Assembly (NCBI GenBank): GCA_003133205.1
Contig: PKWK01000148.1
Coordinates: 1 to 19,283, forward strand
DNA length: 19,283 bases
Reading direction: 5' to 3'
Source: Granulicella sp.
Lineage (GTDB): Bacteria; Acidobacteriota; Terriglobia; Terriglobales; Acidobacteriaceae
Both the position numbers and the translations under genes were made by a program. Positions 7,267 through 14,538 of the stretch are shown piece by piece. Under the pieces are notes generated by a model. That model did not search any database. It was not told the DNA's origin and worked only from the letters and a program-made list of their open reading frames with translations. Position 1 is the stretch's first letter. Every line of letters starts with the position of its first letter.

Positions 7267-7946
7267 CGCGCTGCCCCTCCAGTCCCCGCGTGCGCCGTAG
7301 CGTCCGCACCGCCCGAAGTCTCATCCGAAACAAGCTCCTGGGTCCCGGCCTTCCGCAGATAGGTCGTGGCTCGCATCCGCAGGCTCACCGTTCCGCTCTG
7401 CTGCCCGGTCAGCGTCAGTCCAGTAATCACGAAGAACATCTTGTCCCGCTCGAGCGAATTGAGAAACGTCACCAGCGGCCTGTAATCGCCGCTAAGGGTG
7501 GCGTCCATACGAACCTCGATTAGCTCGCCCGCCGTCCCCGCCATCACCGTCGCTGGCGCATACTGCACCCGCGTCAGCCGCACCCCCGTCTTCTTCGTCA
7601 GCGCGCCAAGTTCGCGCAGCATATCGGAGTCCGTCGCCGGCAGCCGCTGGCTCGAAAACCGATCTGCGTCCATCGTCGCTTGCGGCAGCTTCGCATCCAG
7701 CCCACGCAGCGGTACCGCCGCAATCTCCGCCGTCTTCTTCTCAATCTGCTGTTGCGCCATCGCGTCGGCGTTGTAGTTGCTCGACGCATGCCACAAGAAC
7801 GCCATGTTCGCCAGCAGATAAAGATTCACCACCGCAAGCAGTCCCACGCCCGCCCAGTGCAGGTTCAGCGGACTCAACCAGTTTCGCGCCGGCCTCGCCC
7901 CATTGCTGGTCGCAACCTTCGGCTTCAGCACCGTCAAGGCACTCAC
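7263..7946 (-). CDS. pilO: PilO-like (GspM-like) inner-membrane assembly protein
   Basis: The 227-residue product has a cytosolic N-terminus with Arg/Lys, one transmembrane helix (about 32-52, GVGLLAVVNLYLLANMAFLW), a coiled-coil-like region with QQQIEKKTAEI, and a ferredoxin-like C-terminal domain (LRELGALTKKTGVRLTRVQY, then LSGDYRPLVTFLNSLERDKMFFVITGLTL). This last passage is a PilO hallmark. PilO pairs with PilN in the periplasm and forms the alignment platform of the pilus machine. Start and stop overlap pilN and pilP by four bases (ATGA) on either side. The last 25 residues are Gly/Ala/Thr-rich and probably disordered. Confidence 0.82.
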   Translation of the reverse strand: MSALTVLKPKVATSNGARPARNWLSPLNLHWAGVGLLAVVNLYLLANMAFLWHASSNYNADAMAQQQIEKKTAEIAAVPLRGLDAKLPQATMDADRFSSQRLPATDSDMLRELGALTKKTGVRLTRVQYAPATVMAGTAGELIEVRMDATLSGDYRPLVTFLNSLERDKMFFVITGLTLTGQQSGTVSLRMRATTYLRKAGTQELVSDETSGGADATAHAGTGGAAR

Positions 7947-8710
7947 TTGGCACCTCCCTTGACGGCAGATTTGTTCGGCTTACCAGCGACGCCCGCAGGC
8001 TTCGCGCCCGAAACTCCCGTATGAGCCACCGCCTTATGCCCAGTGGACACCGGCCCGCTCTTGCCCTCCTGCGCCGACTCTTTGCCCTTCTCTTCCGTTC
8101 CCTTCGTCGCTGGGGGCAGCGGATTGTACCCGCTCAAAATATCAAACTGCACGCCGCTGGGAACCCCGGTCTGCATGGCCACCGCCACCTTGCCCGGCTC
8201 CTGCGTCTGCGCCGTCTCGCTGGCCAGATGCGGCGCGAGGAATCGCTGGCTCCGCTCCAGGTTCCGCACCAGATCCACCGACGCATCGCGCTGCCCGTTC
8301 ACGCGCAGCCGCATATTGATGTCGCCTTCCTTGGTCGCCGTCGGCTCGATGCTCGTCACCTGCACACCCGCCGGCAGCACACTCTCAAGATCCATCAACA
8401 CCGAAGTCCAACTGAAGCTCTTCTGCGCAAACAAATCGTTCAGGAACCTGGAGCGTTCCAGCACTGCGCGATTCTGCGGCTGCATCATGCGCTTCTCGTT
8501 GGTCTGCCGCTCCGTCTCCAGGGCCGTGGTCTGCGACTTCAGCGCATCCATCTGCGCCTCGGCCACCTTCGCCCGCGCACTCTGATAATGCAGCCCGACA
8601 CCCAGCGCCACCGCCGTCACCGCCAGTGCCGCCATCACCAGCCGCAGCCGCGCAAACAAAGGCCGCAGTTCGACAAACGGACGCGTCGCGAGATTGATTG
8701 AAACACGCAT
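7943..8710 (-). CDS. pilN: PilN-like fimbrial assembly protein
   Basis: The 255-residue product starts with MRVSINLATRPF, the conserved cytoplasmic segment by which PilN binds PilM. One transmembrane helix follows (about 22-41), then a coiled coil (about 44-80) and the periplasmic domain with FSWTSVLMDLESVLPAGVQVTSIEP, a PilN signature. The last 45 residues are a Lys/Gly/Ala-rich tail without predicted structure, an extension over usual PilN. The ATG follows the pilM stop with no spacer, and the TGA overlaps the pilO ATG. Confidence 0.87.
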   Translation of the reverse strand: MRVSINLATRPFVELRPLFARLRLVMAALAVTAVALGVGLHYQSARAKVAEAQMDALKSQTTALETERQTNEKRMMQPQNRAVLERSRFLNDLFAQKSFSWTSVLMDLESVLPAGVQVTSIEPTATKEGDINMRLRVNGQRDASVDLVRNLERSQRFLAPHLASETAQTQEPGKVAVAMQTGVPSGVQFDILSGYNPLPPATKGTEEKGKESAQEGKSGPVSTGHKAVAHTGVSGAKPAGVAGKPNKSAVKGGAK

Positions 8711-9847
8711 CTAGTTCGCCAAAGCCCCCCGCACGCCCGCCAGCCAGCCTAGCGGAACGGCCGAACTTGCTCCATCACCCAGCATCTGCCGCCCCATCAT
8801 CTCCTGCACCGCGAGCGGTCCCACATACGCCTCGTCGAGCACCGCCGTCAGAGCCTCGGCGCCCAGCGTCCCTGCGGCCAGCACCACCGCCGGAGTCGTC
8901 TCCAGCGTGTCTTCGAAGTACGCCGCCGCCACGCTCACCGCCTGCGCCACCTCACTTGCCGGAGCCTGCAGACTGCTCTCGGCAACCATCTCCGGCTGGC
9001 TCACCGGCGCCTGCGACCCGGCCGCTGCCATTCGCGCCGCAATGGCCGCAATACTTGTCTCCGCAGCCTGCTCCCGCGCCGGCTCTGCACTGGCACTGGC
9101 CGCCCGCAACTCGCTGCGCAGGTCCCCACCCAGATCCACAGTCCGATGCAGCAGCAGCACGCCACCCTTCACAATCGCCGTTGTCACGCCCTCGCGCCCC
9201 GCATTCACAACCAGCCTGGGCATCTCGCCTTCGTCCAGACCAGCCAGCGCCGCCAGCGTGCTCGGCAGCACCGCGCCCGGCTCAAATCCCGCCTCGCGTA
9301 CCACGCTCTCGTAGTCCGCCAGCACCTCATGCGGCATCGCAACCGCCATCACCTGAATCGATTCCTTCGCGGTCGCCATCACCTGGTAGCTCACCGCCGC
9401 GTCATCCGCGTCGAACGGCAGCAGCTTCTTCAGCCGGAATCGCACTACCGGCAACGCCTCCGCAGCCTTGGCCGGAAGCTCATCAAAATCCAGCAGCAGC
9501 ACTCGCACCGCCGCATCCGGAACCACCAGCGTCACCTCGCGCGTCTTCAGACACACTGCTTCGAGCGCGCTCCGCACCGCCGCCACCATCGCCGCACGTC
9601 CCGCCGCACCACCGCCCACGCCCCCGACGACTCCGCTCGCAGCCGAGTTGCCAGCCGGGCTGGCCACCGTAACCCCAGCATCCACGGCACTCAGCCGCGG
9701 CGCTACAACCCCATCGGCCAGCGGCACCCGCGACACCGCTGACAGCACCGCCGACGCGTCCTCAGCCCGCGCCGCCACAACTCCCTCGGCCCGCACCTCA
9801 CACGCCAGCCTCGGCCGCGTCCCTAACGTTCTCGGCAAGATTTCCAT
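8711..9847 (-). CDS. pilM: PilM-like actin-fold assembly protein, divergent nucleotide site
   Basis: The 378-residue product keeps the PilM core: TREVTLVVPDAAVRVLLLDFDELP (102-125), VVRFRLKKLLPFDADDAAVSYQV (134-156), VMAVAMPHEVLADYESVVREAGFEP (166-190), RLVVNAGREGVTTAIVKGGVLLLHRTVDLGGD (211-242). The N-terminus lacks the usual GLDIGSSSVK-type first phosphate loop: residues 11-30 read RPRLACEVRAEGVVAARAED. The second phosphate region has Asn215 where Asp is common. Two low-complexity insertions are present (Gly/Ala 63-85, Ala/Gln/Ser about 246-298). PilM is the cytosolic ring that connects PilN to the PilB motor. Its stop touches the pilN start, and pilB lies 105 bases upstream across a heptad array. 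Confidence 0.78.
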   Translation of the reverse strand: MEILPRTLGTRPRLACEVRAEGVVAARAEDASAVLSAVSRVPLADGVVAPRLSAVDAGVTVASPAGNSAASGVVGGVGGGAAGRAAMVAAVRSALEAVCLKTREVTLVVPDAAVRVLLLDFDELPAKAAEALPVVRFRLKKLLPFDADDAAVSYQVMATAKESIQVMAVAMPHEVLADYESVVREAGFEPGAVLPSTLAALAGLDEGEMPRLVVNAGREGVTTAIVKGGVLLLHRTVDLGGDLRSELRAASASAEPAREQAAETSIAAIAARMAAAGSQAPVSQPEMVAESSLQAPASEVAQAVSVAAAYFEDTLETTPAVVLAAGTLGAEALTAVLDEAYVGPLAVQEMMGRQMLGDGASSAVPLGWLAGVRGALAN

Positions 9848-9921
9848 TCAGTCCTAGACTACCTATTTCCTTGTACTTCCGCGCGCCAATCCGCTGTTGG
9901 CTCAACAAGCGCGTTTCCGCT

Positions 9922-9949
9922 CGAACCTCGAACCCAGTACCTCGAACCT
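9922..9949. repeat. Second heptanucleotide array (CGAACCT-type x4) between pilB and pilM
   Basis: Four units in register: CGAACCT, CGAACCC, AGTACCT, CGAACCT. It begins three bases beyond the pilB stop codon (9955-9953) on the transcript side and occupies a 105-base gap in an otherwise tightly packed operon. It has the same unit and the same number of copies as 6583-6610. Confidence 0.8.
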
Positions 9950-9952
9950 ACC

Positions 9953-11590
9953 TTACCTGCCCGCCTCAATAAACGTAACCTTATTAATCTCCTTCAGCGT
10001 AGTAATCCCCTGCCTCACCCGCTCAATCGCCGAATCCCGCAGGAAGCCCATCCCCTTCTCCTTCGCCTTCTTGCGAATCTCGCTGCCTGGCTTCTTCGCC
10101 AGCAGCATCTCGCGAATCTCATCGTCCAGCTCCAGCAGCTCGTGAATCGCCGACCGCCCGCGGAACCCGGTCCCCGCGCACTCCATGCACCCCACGCCTT
10201 CGCGGAAGTTGAACCCGCGCCACTCCTCCGGCTCCAGTCCGCTCGCAATCAGCTCCGCATCCGAGTAGTGCACATCCCGTACGCAGAACTCGCACACCGT
10301 CCGCACCAGCCGCTGCGCCAGAATGCAGTTCAGCGCCGAAACAAAGTTATACGGCTCGACGCCCATATTCAGGAAGCGCCCCAGCACATCGACCACGTTA
10401 TTCGCGTGCACCGTTGTGAAAACGAGATGCCCGGTCAGCGCCGAGTTGATCGCAATCTGCGCCGTCTCCGCATCGCGGATTTCGCCGACCAGAATCTTGT
10501 CCGGATCGTGCCGCAAAATCGACCGCAGCCCGCGCGCAAACGTCAGCCCCTTCTTCTCATTCACCGGAATCTGCGTAATCCCGCGAATCTGGTACTCCAC
10601 CGGGTCCTCAATCGTGATGATCTTGTCTTCTTCGCTCTTGATCTCATTCAGCGCCGCGTACAGCGTAGTCGTCTTGCCCGACCCCGTCGGCCCGGTCACC
10701 AGCACCATCCCGTACGGCTCCTTGATGTACCGCCGGAACCGCTCCAGATCCTGCGGCGCGAAGCCCACCACATCGAGCGAAAGCTTCTTGAACTTCTCGC
10801 TCATCGACTCTTTATCGAGCACCCTCAACACAGCATTCTCGCCATGCACCGTCGGCATAATGCTCACGCGGAAGTCGATCAACCGCCCCTTGTACCGCAC
10901 GCGGAAGCGCCCGTCCTGCGGCACCCTGCGCTCCGCAATATCCAGTTCGCTCATCACCTTGATGCGTGAAAGAATCGTCTGATGATGCTCGCGCGCAATC
11001 GGAGCCATCGCCTGCTGCAGCACGCCGTCGATGCGGTACTTCACCATCAGGCAGTCGTCGCACGTCTCCAGGTGGATATCCGAAGCCCTCCGCTCCAGCG
11101 CCGTAAAGATCGTCGTGTCCACCAGCCGGATAATCGGCGAAATATCGTCCTCGCCGGTCAGCCGCTCAATCGAAATATTCTCGTCGGAGTTGTCGTCGCC
11201 CGTCAGGACGTCAAACGCCAGCCCTTCGCTCGCCTCGTCCAGCACGCGCTGGCTCTGCTCCGTCTTCTTCAGCAGATCGGTAATTTGCGACAGAGTCGCG
11301 ACTCTGGTAACCAGCCGCTGCCCCAGCAGCCCCGAGATCTCGTCCAGCACCATCAGCTTCGACGGATCGCTCACCGCAATCGCCAGTCGCCCGTCAAGCT
11401 GCTCCAGCGGCACAAAGTTGTACCGGAACATCATGTCCACCGGCACGCTCTTGAACAGCTCATGCGAAATCTTGAAGTTCTTCAGATCGACGAAGTCCGC
11501 GTGATACCGCCGCGCCAAAGCCTGCGCACGCTCCACTTCGCTCATCCCCATTTCGCTCACACTGAGCGGCGCTGCAACCGGCGTTGACAT
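9953..11590 (-). CDS. pilB: PilB/GspE-type pilus assembly ATPase
   Basis: The 545-residue product has an N-terminal GspE/MshE-type domain (about 15-110), then the secretion ATPase core: Walker A GPTGSGKTTT (300-309), Asp box TIEDPVEYQ (326-334), Walker B ILVGEIRDAET (366-376) with Glu370, and the His box TTVHANN (392-398). Cys433, Cys436, Cys468 and Cys471 form the C-x2-C pairs of the zinc-binding GspE/PilB subclass. ATP hydrolysis by the hexamer drives pilin assembly from the cytosolic face of PilC. The length and zinc motif fit assembly ATPases, not the retraction ATPase PilT. Upstream, vapC ends 41 bases away on the same strand. The choice between PilB and GspE cannot be made from the protein alone. 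Confidence 0.93.
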   Translation of the reverse strand: MSTPVAAPLSVSEMGMSEVERAQALARRYHADFVDLKNFKISHELFKSVPVDMMFRYNFVPLEQLDGRLAIAVSDPSKLMVLDEISGLLGQRLVTRVATLSQITDLLKKTEQSQRVLDEASEGLAFDVLTGDDNSDENISIERLTGEDDISPIIRLVDTTIFTALERRASDIHLETCDDCLMVKYRIDGVLQQAMAPIAREHHQTILSRIKVMSELDIAERRVPQDGRFRVRYKGRLIDFRVSIMPTVHGENAVLRVLDKESMSEKFKKLSLDVVGFAPQDLERFRRYIKEPYGMVLVTGPTGSGKTTTLYAALNEIKSEEDKIITIEDPVEYQIRGITQIPVNEKKGLTFARGLRSILRHDPDKILVGEIRDAETAQIAINSALTGHLVFTTVHANNVVDVLGRFLNMGVEPYNFVSALNCILAQRLVRTVCEFCVRDVHYSDAELIASGLEPEEWRGFNFREGVGCMECAGTGFRGRSAIHELLELDDEIREMLLAKKPGSEIRKKAKEKGMGFLRDSAIERVRQGITTLKEINKVTFIEAGR

Positions 11591-11620
11591 ATACCTGTAA
11601 GACTCCCCTCAAACCAACTC

Positions 11621-11648
11621 GTTATATCCCATCACCAAATACAGTCCA
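11621..11648 (-). promoter_or_regulatory. Candidate promoter of pilB
   Basis: On the minus strand TGGACT (11648-11643) and TATAAC (11626-11621) are spaced by 16 bases, matching 4 of 6 and 5 of 6 consensus positions. The -35 lies inside the end of vapC. Transcription would begin about 24 bases before the pilB ATG. This would let pilB be expressed apart from the toxin pair. Confidence 0.4.
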
Positions 11649-12024
11649 CTTCTTTCGACTCCCGGATGCGCTTGTCCTTGGTTACAAGTTTCACGCCGTG
11701 GACCAGAGCGGTTGCAGCGATGATCCGATCAGTCGGATCGCGCGGAAATTCGCTCGTGAACAACGTCGACCGTTCAGCAATGGCTCCCGTAATCGGAAGC
11801 ACCACAAAAACCGCCTCCACGTACCGCAGATACTCGGTCAAAGTGCTCGGCAAACGAAATCCGCCGTTCGCCGAGTTCATTGCTATCTCCCACAGCGTCG
11901 AACTGGCAATCGCTACGCCCTCTCCTGCCCGGCTCGATTCACGAATCGCGGCAGCCGCCGCATCGGAAAGCTGCCGCTTATCGGTCGTCATCCAAACCGC
12001 TACGTGCGTGTCGAGAAGAATCAC
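11632..12024 (-). CDS. vapC: VapC-type PIN-domain toxin
   Basis: The preferred start is GTG 12024, whose GTGA overlaps the antitoxin stop by four bases; an upstream ATG (12063) would add 13 residues of no family character. The 130-residue product begins VILLDTHVAVWM, the typical PIN opening of the LLDTH subgroup. Acidic active-site candidates are Asp5, Glu46 (in TLWEIA), Asp99 (in DPTDRIIAATA) and Asp117 (in TKDKRI). Known role: magnesium-dependent RNase, often cutting tRNA or rRNA loops, neutralised by the adjacent antitoxin. The sequence appears intact. Its target is unknown. Confidence 0.88.
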   Translation of the reverse strand: MILLDTHVAVWMTTDKRQLSDAAAAAIRESSRAGEGVAIASSTLWEIAMNSANGGFRLPSTLTEYLRYVEAVFVVLPITGAIAERSTLFTSEFPRDPTDRIIAATALVHGVKLVTKDKRIRESKEVDCIW

Positions 12025-12284
12025 AGCAATTCCCGTGCTGACTCTTCGAAAAACTGCTCCCACTCTTTGTCGGAATAGATCGGCTTCATAATGTCCCCAA
12101 CAATCTCAATCTTGCCAAAGTAAAACGCATCCAGGGGATCTTCTCCTTCCGGCAAATCAATAGGGACCAGCTTCGCCACCGGCTTGCCATTCTTGGTCAC
12201 CAATACCGGTACCCGTTTAGCCTGCACTTCGTCCATAACCGCAAGGCACTGAGCCTTGAACTTACCCGCTGCCATCGTCCTCAT
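12021..12284 (-). CDS. Phd/YefM-type antitoxin of the VapC pair
   Basis: The start is ATG 12284, six bases after GGAGG on the minus strand; an ATG three codons later is also possible. The 87-residue product has the small Phd fold: FKAQCLAVMDEVQAKRVPVLVTKNGKPVAKLVPI (about 9-42), where the helix plus VLVTKNGKPVAKL strand pair is diagnostic of DNA-binding Phd/YefM antitoxins. The acidic and aromatic C-terminal part (SDKEWEQFFEESARELL) would wrap the toxin. It is expected to bind its own promoter together with VapC; two candidate operator palindromes lie immediately upstream. Confidence 0.88.
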   Translation of the reverse strand: MRTMAAGKFKAQCLAVMDEVQAKRVPVLVTKNGKPVAKLVPIDLPEGEDPLDAFYFGKIEIVGDIMKPIYSDKEWEQFFEESARELL

Positions 12285-12295
12285 CTCGCACCTCC

Positions 12296-12317
12296 ACCAT
12301 GGTCATCTTACCATGGT
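12296..12317. promoter_or_regulatory. Twin palindromic operator candidate for the toxin-antitoxin pair
   Basis: The perfect 8-base palindrome ACCATGGT occurs at 12296-12303 and 12310-12317, within the direct repeat ACCATGGTCAT. The 14-base centre-to-centre spacing and the position directly upstream of the antitoxin ribosome site suit dimer binding and conditional cooperativity by the antitoxin-toxin complex. Confidence 0.5.
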
Positions 12318-12393
12318 CATATCTTCAGGCGCACCCTTTTTCTTGAACGTCGGTCCGGCAGGGAATCCGCTTCTGCCTTCGCACTCCGTCGAC

Positions 12394-12399
12394 TAGAAT
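12394..12399 (+). promoter_or_regulatory. Possible -10 box of the VWFA gene
   Basis: TAGAAT lies 54 bases before the start codon. The hexamer 17 bases upstream (TTCTGC, 12371-12376) matches a -35 poorly, so this is only suggestive. Confidence 0.25.
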
Positions 12400-12453
12400 G
12401 ACCCCAAGGCGCAAGAACACCCCACCGAACAACGAAGTCTGGAGCACCACCCC

Positions 12454-14073
12454 ATGCGTCTCGGCCCCCTGGCCCTCATCCCGTCTGCCCTGATCCTCAC
12501 CCTCTGCGCAGCCTCAGGCATGGGTGGCCCAGGTCTCGCCTTTGAGACCTGGGTTTACGCGCGATCCCCTAAAGACCCGCCCACCACCACTATCCCGACC
12601 CTGAAGCTCTACTCCCGCGAGACCATCGTTGACGTCTCGGTCTCCGACTCCCAAGGCCATCCCGTCCGCGGCCTGCAGCAATCCGACTTCACCATCGAGG
12701 AAAACGGCAAGCCGCAGCCCATCCACAGCTTCGCGGAATTCGATCAGCAACCCGCAGCGGTCGACGTTCCGCCAGAACTCCCGCCCAACGTCTACACCAA
12801 CTTCCAGCCCCTGCCGGAAAGCGGCCCGGTCAACATTCTCCTCATCGATACGCTTAACGCCCAGCCCGCCGACCTGGTCCACGAACAGGAAGCGACAATG
12901 GAGTACCTCGAGAAGATGCCGCCGGGCACTCAGATCGCCATCTTCTGGCTCTCCACCAGCGGTCTCCACACGCTGCAGCCCTTCACCTCCGAGCCGGCTT
13001 TGCTGCGCCGCGCGGTGCAGACCCGCATGTTCGAGTTCGGCACGAACATGGAAAAGTGGACGCGGGATTGGTACACCGTCGACGCGCTCGATCAGATCGC
13101 AGCCTACATCTCCAGAATCAAGGGCAGGAAAAATCTCCTCTGGTTTACCCCCCGCATGCCGATCCTGCTCGTGCGCGACGGAGGCTATAGCTGGGGTGAT
13201 CCAGATCCAAGAGGCGGCTGGGACCCGCCGGATATGGGAGTCGTCAACCGCCTCATGGACACCTTCGAACTCCTCACGGCGGAGCAGGTCGCCGTATACC
13301 CGGTAGACCCCGGCGGCGTCCAGGGCCTGGGTGTGGAGAACCTGCGGGCGGAGGCAGTGGCCGAGGGCCTCGGCGGCGTTGCGTACTACAACAACAACGA
13401 CCTCGGCTCCGTCATCGCCAAGGCGATCGACAACGGCTCTCACTTCTACACCATCTCCTACTTCCCGCCCAACAGGAAGGACGACGGCCATTTCCACTCC
13501 ATCAAGGTCGAGGTCAACCGCCCCGGACTGCGCCTCGTCTACCGCAAGGGCTACAACGCCGAGAACCCTCGCCTCCACATGCCCACCTCCGGCACTCCCC
13601 TGATGAATGCCGCACTCGAAGCCAAGGTGCCCTCTGCGACCCAATTGCTCTTCAACGTTGAGGTCCAGCCGCAGCCCAGCACCGAACCCCGTTTGCCCAC
13701 CGACTCTCCCGTCATGGGCTCACTCGCTCACCGATTCCGGAAAGCTCATCTGACCCGCTTCGACCTCGTATACGCCCTGCAATTGAGTCAGGTCGCCTTT
13801 GCGGACGGCCCGGACGGGACCCACAGCGGCTCGCTCGAATTCGAAGCCGCAGCCTATAGCAGCAACCGCAAACTCGTCACCACGCTCAAGCAGACGACAA
13901 GTCCGCCGCTCGCCAGCGACGAAGATCCGCAGTCTTCGGAGACGCCATTCTTCCAGTTCTCGCAGCATCTGGACCTTCCGCCCGGACAGGTCTATCTCCG
14001 CGTCGGCATCCTCGACCGCCTCTCCAACAAAGTAGGCACCCTCGAAATCCCCCTCACCGTCCCAAAGAAATAG
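12454..14073 (+). CDS. Secreted VWFA-related acidobacterial-domain protein
   Basis: ATG 12454 follows GGAG by nine bases. The 539-residue product has a signal-peptide-like N-terminus (about 1-30), then IVDVSVSDSQGHPVRGLQQSDFTIEENGKPQPIHSF (58-93), the opening module typical of the acidobacterial VWFA-related family. The VWA-like core begins VNILLIDTLNAQ (126-137); the MIDAS position reads D-T-L-N instead of D-x-S-x-S. Family-typical passages follow: RIKGRKNLLWFTPRMP (221-236), YYNNNDLGSVIAKAIDNGSHFYTISYFPPN (311-340) and HSIKVEVNRPGLRLVYRKGY (348-367). The C-terminal 150 residues form a less recognisable beta-rich domain. Function is unknown; extracellular or periplasmic protein binding is usually assumed. 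It is transcribed against the pil genes on both sides, splitting pilB from pilC. Confidence 0.88.
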   Translation: MRLGPLALIPSALILTLCAASGMGGPGLAFETWVYARSPKDPPTTTIPTLKLYSRETIVDVSVSDSQGHPVRGLQQSDFTIEENGKPQPIHSFAEFDQQPAAVDVPPELPPNVYTNFQPLPESGPVNILLIDTLNAQPADLVHEQEATMEYLEKMPPGTQIAIFWLSTSGLHTLQPFTSEPALLRRAVQTRMFEFGTNMEKWTRDWYTVDALDQIAAYISRIKGRKNLLWFTPRMPILLVRDGGYSWGDPDPRGGWDPPDMGVVNRLMDTFELLTAEQVAVYPVDPGGVQGLGVENLRAEAVAEGLGGVAYYNNNDLGSVIAKAIDNGSHFYTISYFPPNRKDDGHFHSIKVEVNRPGLRLVYRKGYNAENPRLHMPTSGTPLMNAALEAKVPSATQLLFNVEVQPQPSTEPRLPTDSPVMGSLAHRFRKAHLTRFDLVYALQLSQVAFADGPDGTHSGSLEFEAAAYSSNRKLVTTLKQTTSPPLASDEDPQSSETPFFQFSQHLDLPPGQVYLRVGILDRLSNKVGTLEIPLTVPKK

Positions 14074-14077
14074 GGTG

Positions 14078-14118
14078 CCCCATGATCAACACAAGCGCAG
14101 CGCGTGTTGATCGTGGGG
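14078..14118 (+). terminator. Long hairpin after the VWFA gene, CCCCAYGATCA family
   Basis: Arms 14078-14092 (CCCCATGATCAACAC) and 14104-14118 (GTGTTGATCGTGGGG) pair along their whole length with one G-T, and an inner GCGC/GCGC adds four more pairs beyond a two-base bulge. It begins five bases after the stop codon. The following ACTCTCTTTCC is pyrimidine-rich but not a true T-tract. It probably ends or stabilises the VWFA transcript. Confidence 0.55.
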
Positions 14119-14538
14119 TTACTCTCTTTCCGCCGAACCTCCCCGCAATGTGCGCCGCGAACCGAATTTCACCCCTCTTTTCCACATCAAACCGTGTCAA
14201 GCCCCAAATCCTGTAACTCGCTCCATCCAAAAGAAATAGACTTGGCCGAGCAGGTTGCGCCGGATGGTATAATAGAAGGATAGGAATCAGGAAGGATCTC
14301 GGCCGCGAGGCACCTGCTCGGGACATCTCTCCGGCTCCAAATCAACCGTAAACGTCACATGCCAGAGACCTTAGTTATTAACACACCTGAAATCAAGACT
14401 TTACATTTGGTATAGACCAGAGGTCCAGGTGGTGTCCCTAATTTCAAATTAGGACACTACCGAGGTCCAGACTCAAGTCACTTTTTTTGAATACTTTAGG
14501 ACGGGGGGTACCCACATCAACCAGCAACCGTTCCTTGC
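14119..14538. other. Gene-free, AT-richer interval with promoter-like site and strong hairpin
   Basis: No convincing coding frame is present on either strand. The + strand has an extended -10 (TG at 14265-14266, TATAAT at 14268-14273) without a good -35. A stem at 14428-14461 has 15 pairs, one G-T and a one-base bulge. It is flanked by direct copies of GAGGTCCAG (14420-14428, 14462-14470), and a run of seven T follows at 14482-14488. By hand count 49 of the 120 bases at 14341-14460 are G or C, well below neighbouring genes. This could be an untranslated RNA of about 200 bases or a degraded insertion. Confidence 0.35.

Noticed and set aside
8698..9672. A 324-codon + strand frame opposite pilM
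   Set aside because: Extremely Pro/Ala/Ser-rich with no domain; pilM on the other strand has recognisable motifs and operon overlaps.
12024..12063. ATG 12063 as the start of vapC
   Set aside because: It would add 13 residues outside the PIN fold and a longer overlap; GTG 12024 gives the usual 4-base overlap and begins at the conserved first strand.
12514..13644. A 376-codon minus-strand frame opposite the VWFA gene
   Set aside because: Antisense shadow; the + strand product matches a known family along its length.
14054..14326. A 90-codon minus-strand frame over the VWFA gene end
   Set aside because: It crosses the terminal hairpin, has no ribosome site and an unlikely composition.
14432..14457. 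Hairpin as intrinsic terminator of pilC
   Set aside because: Read on the minus strand no T-tract follows the stem, and it lies about 80 bases past the stop.
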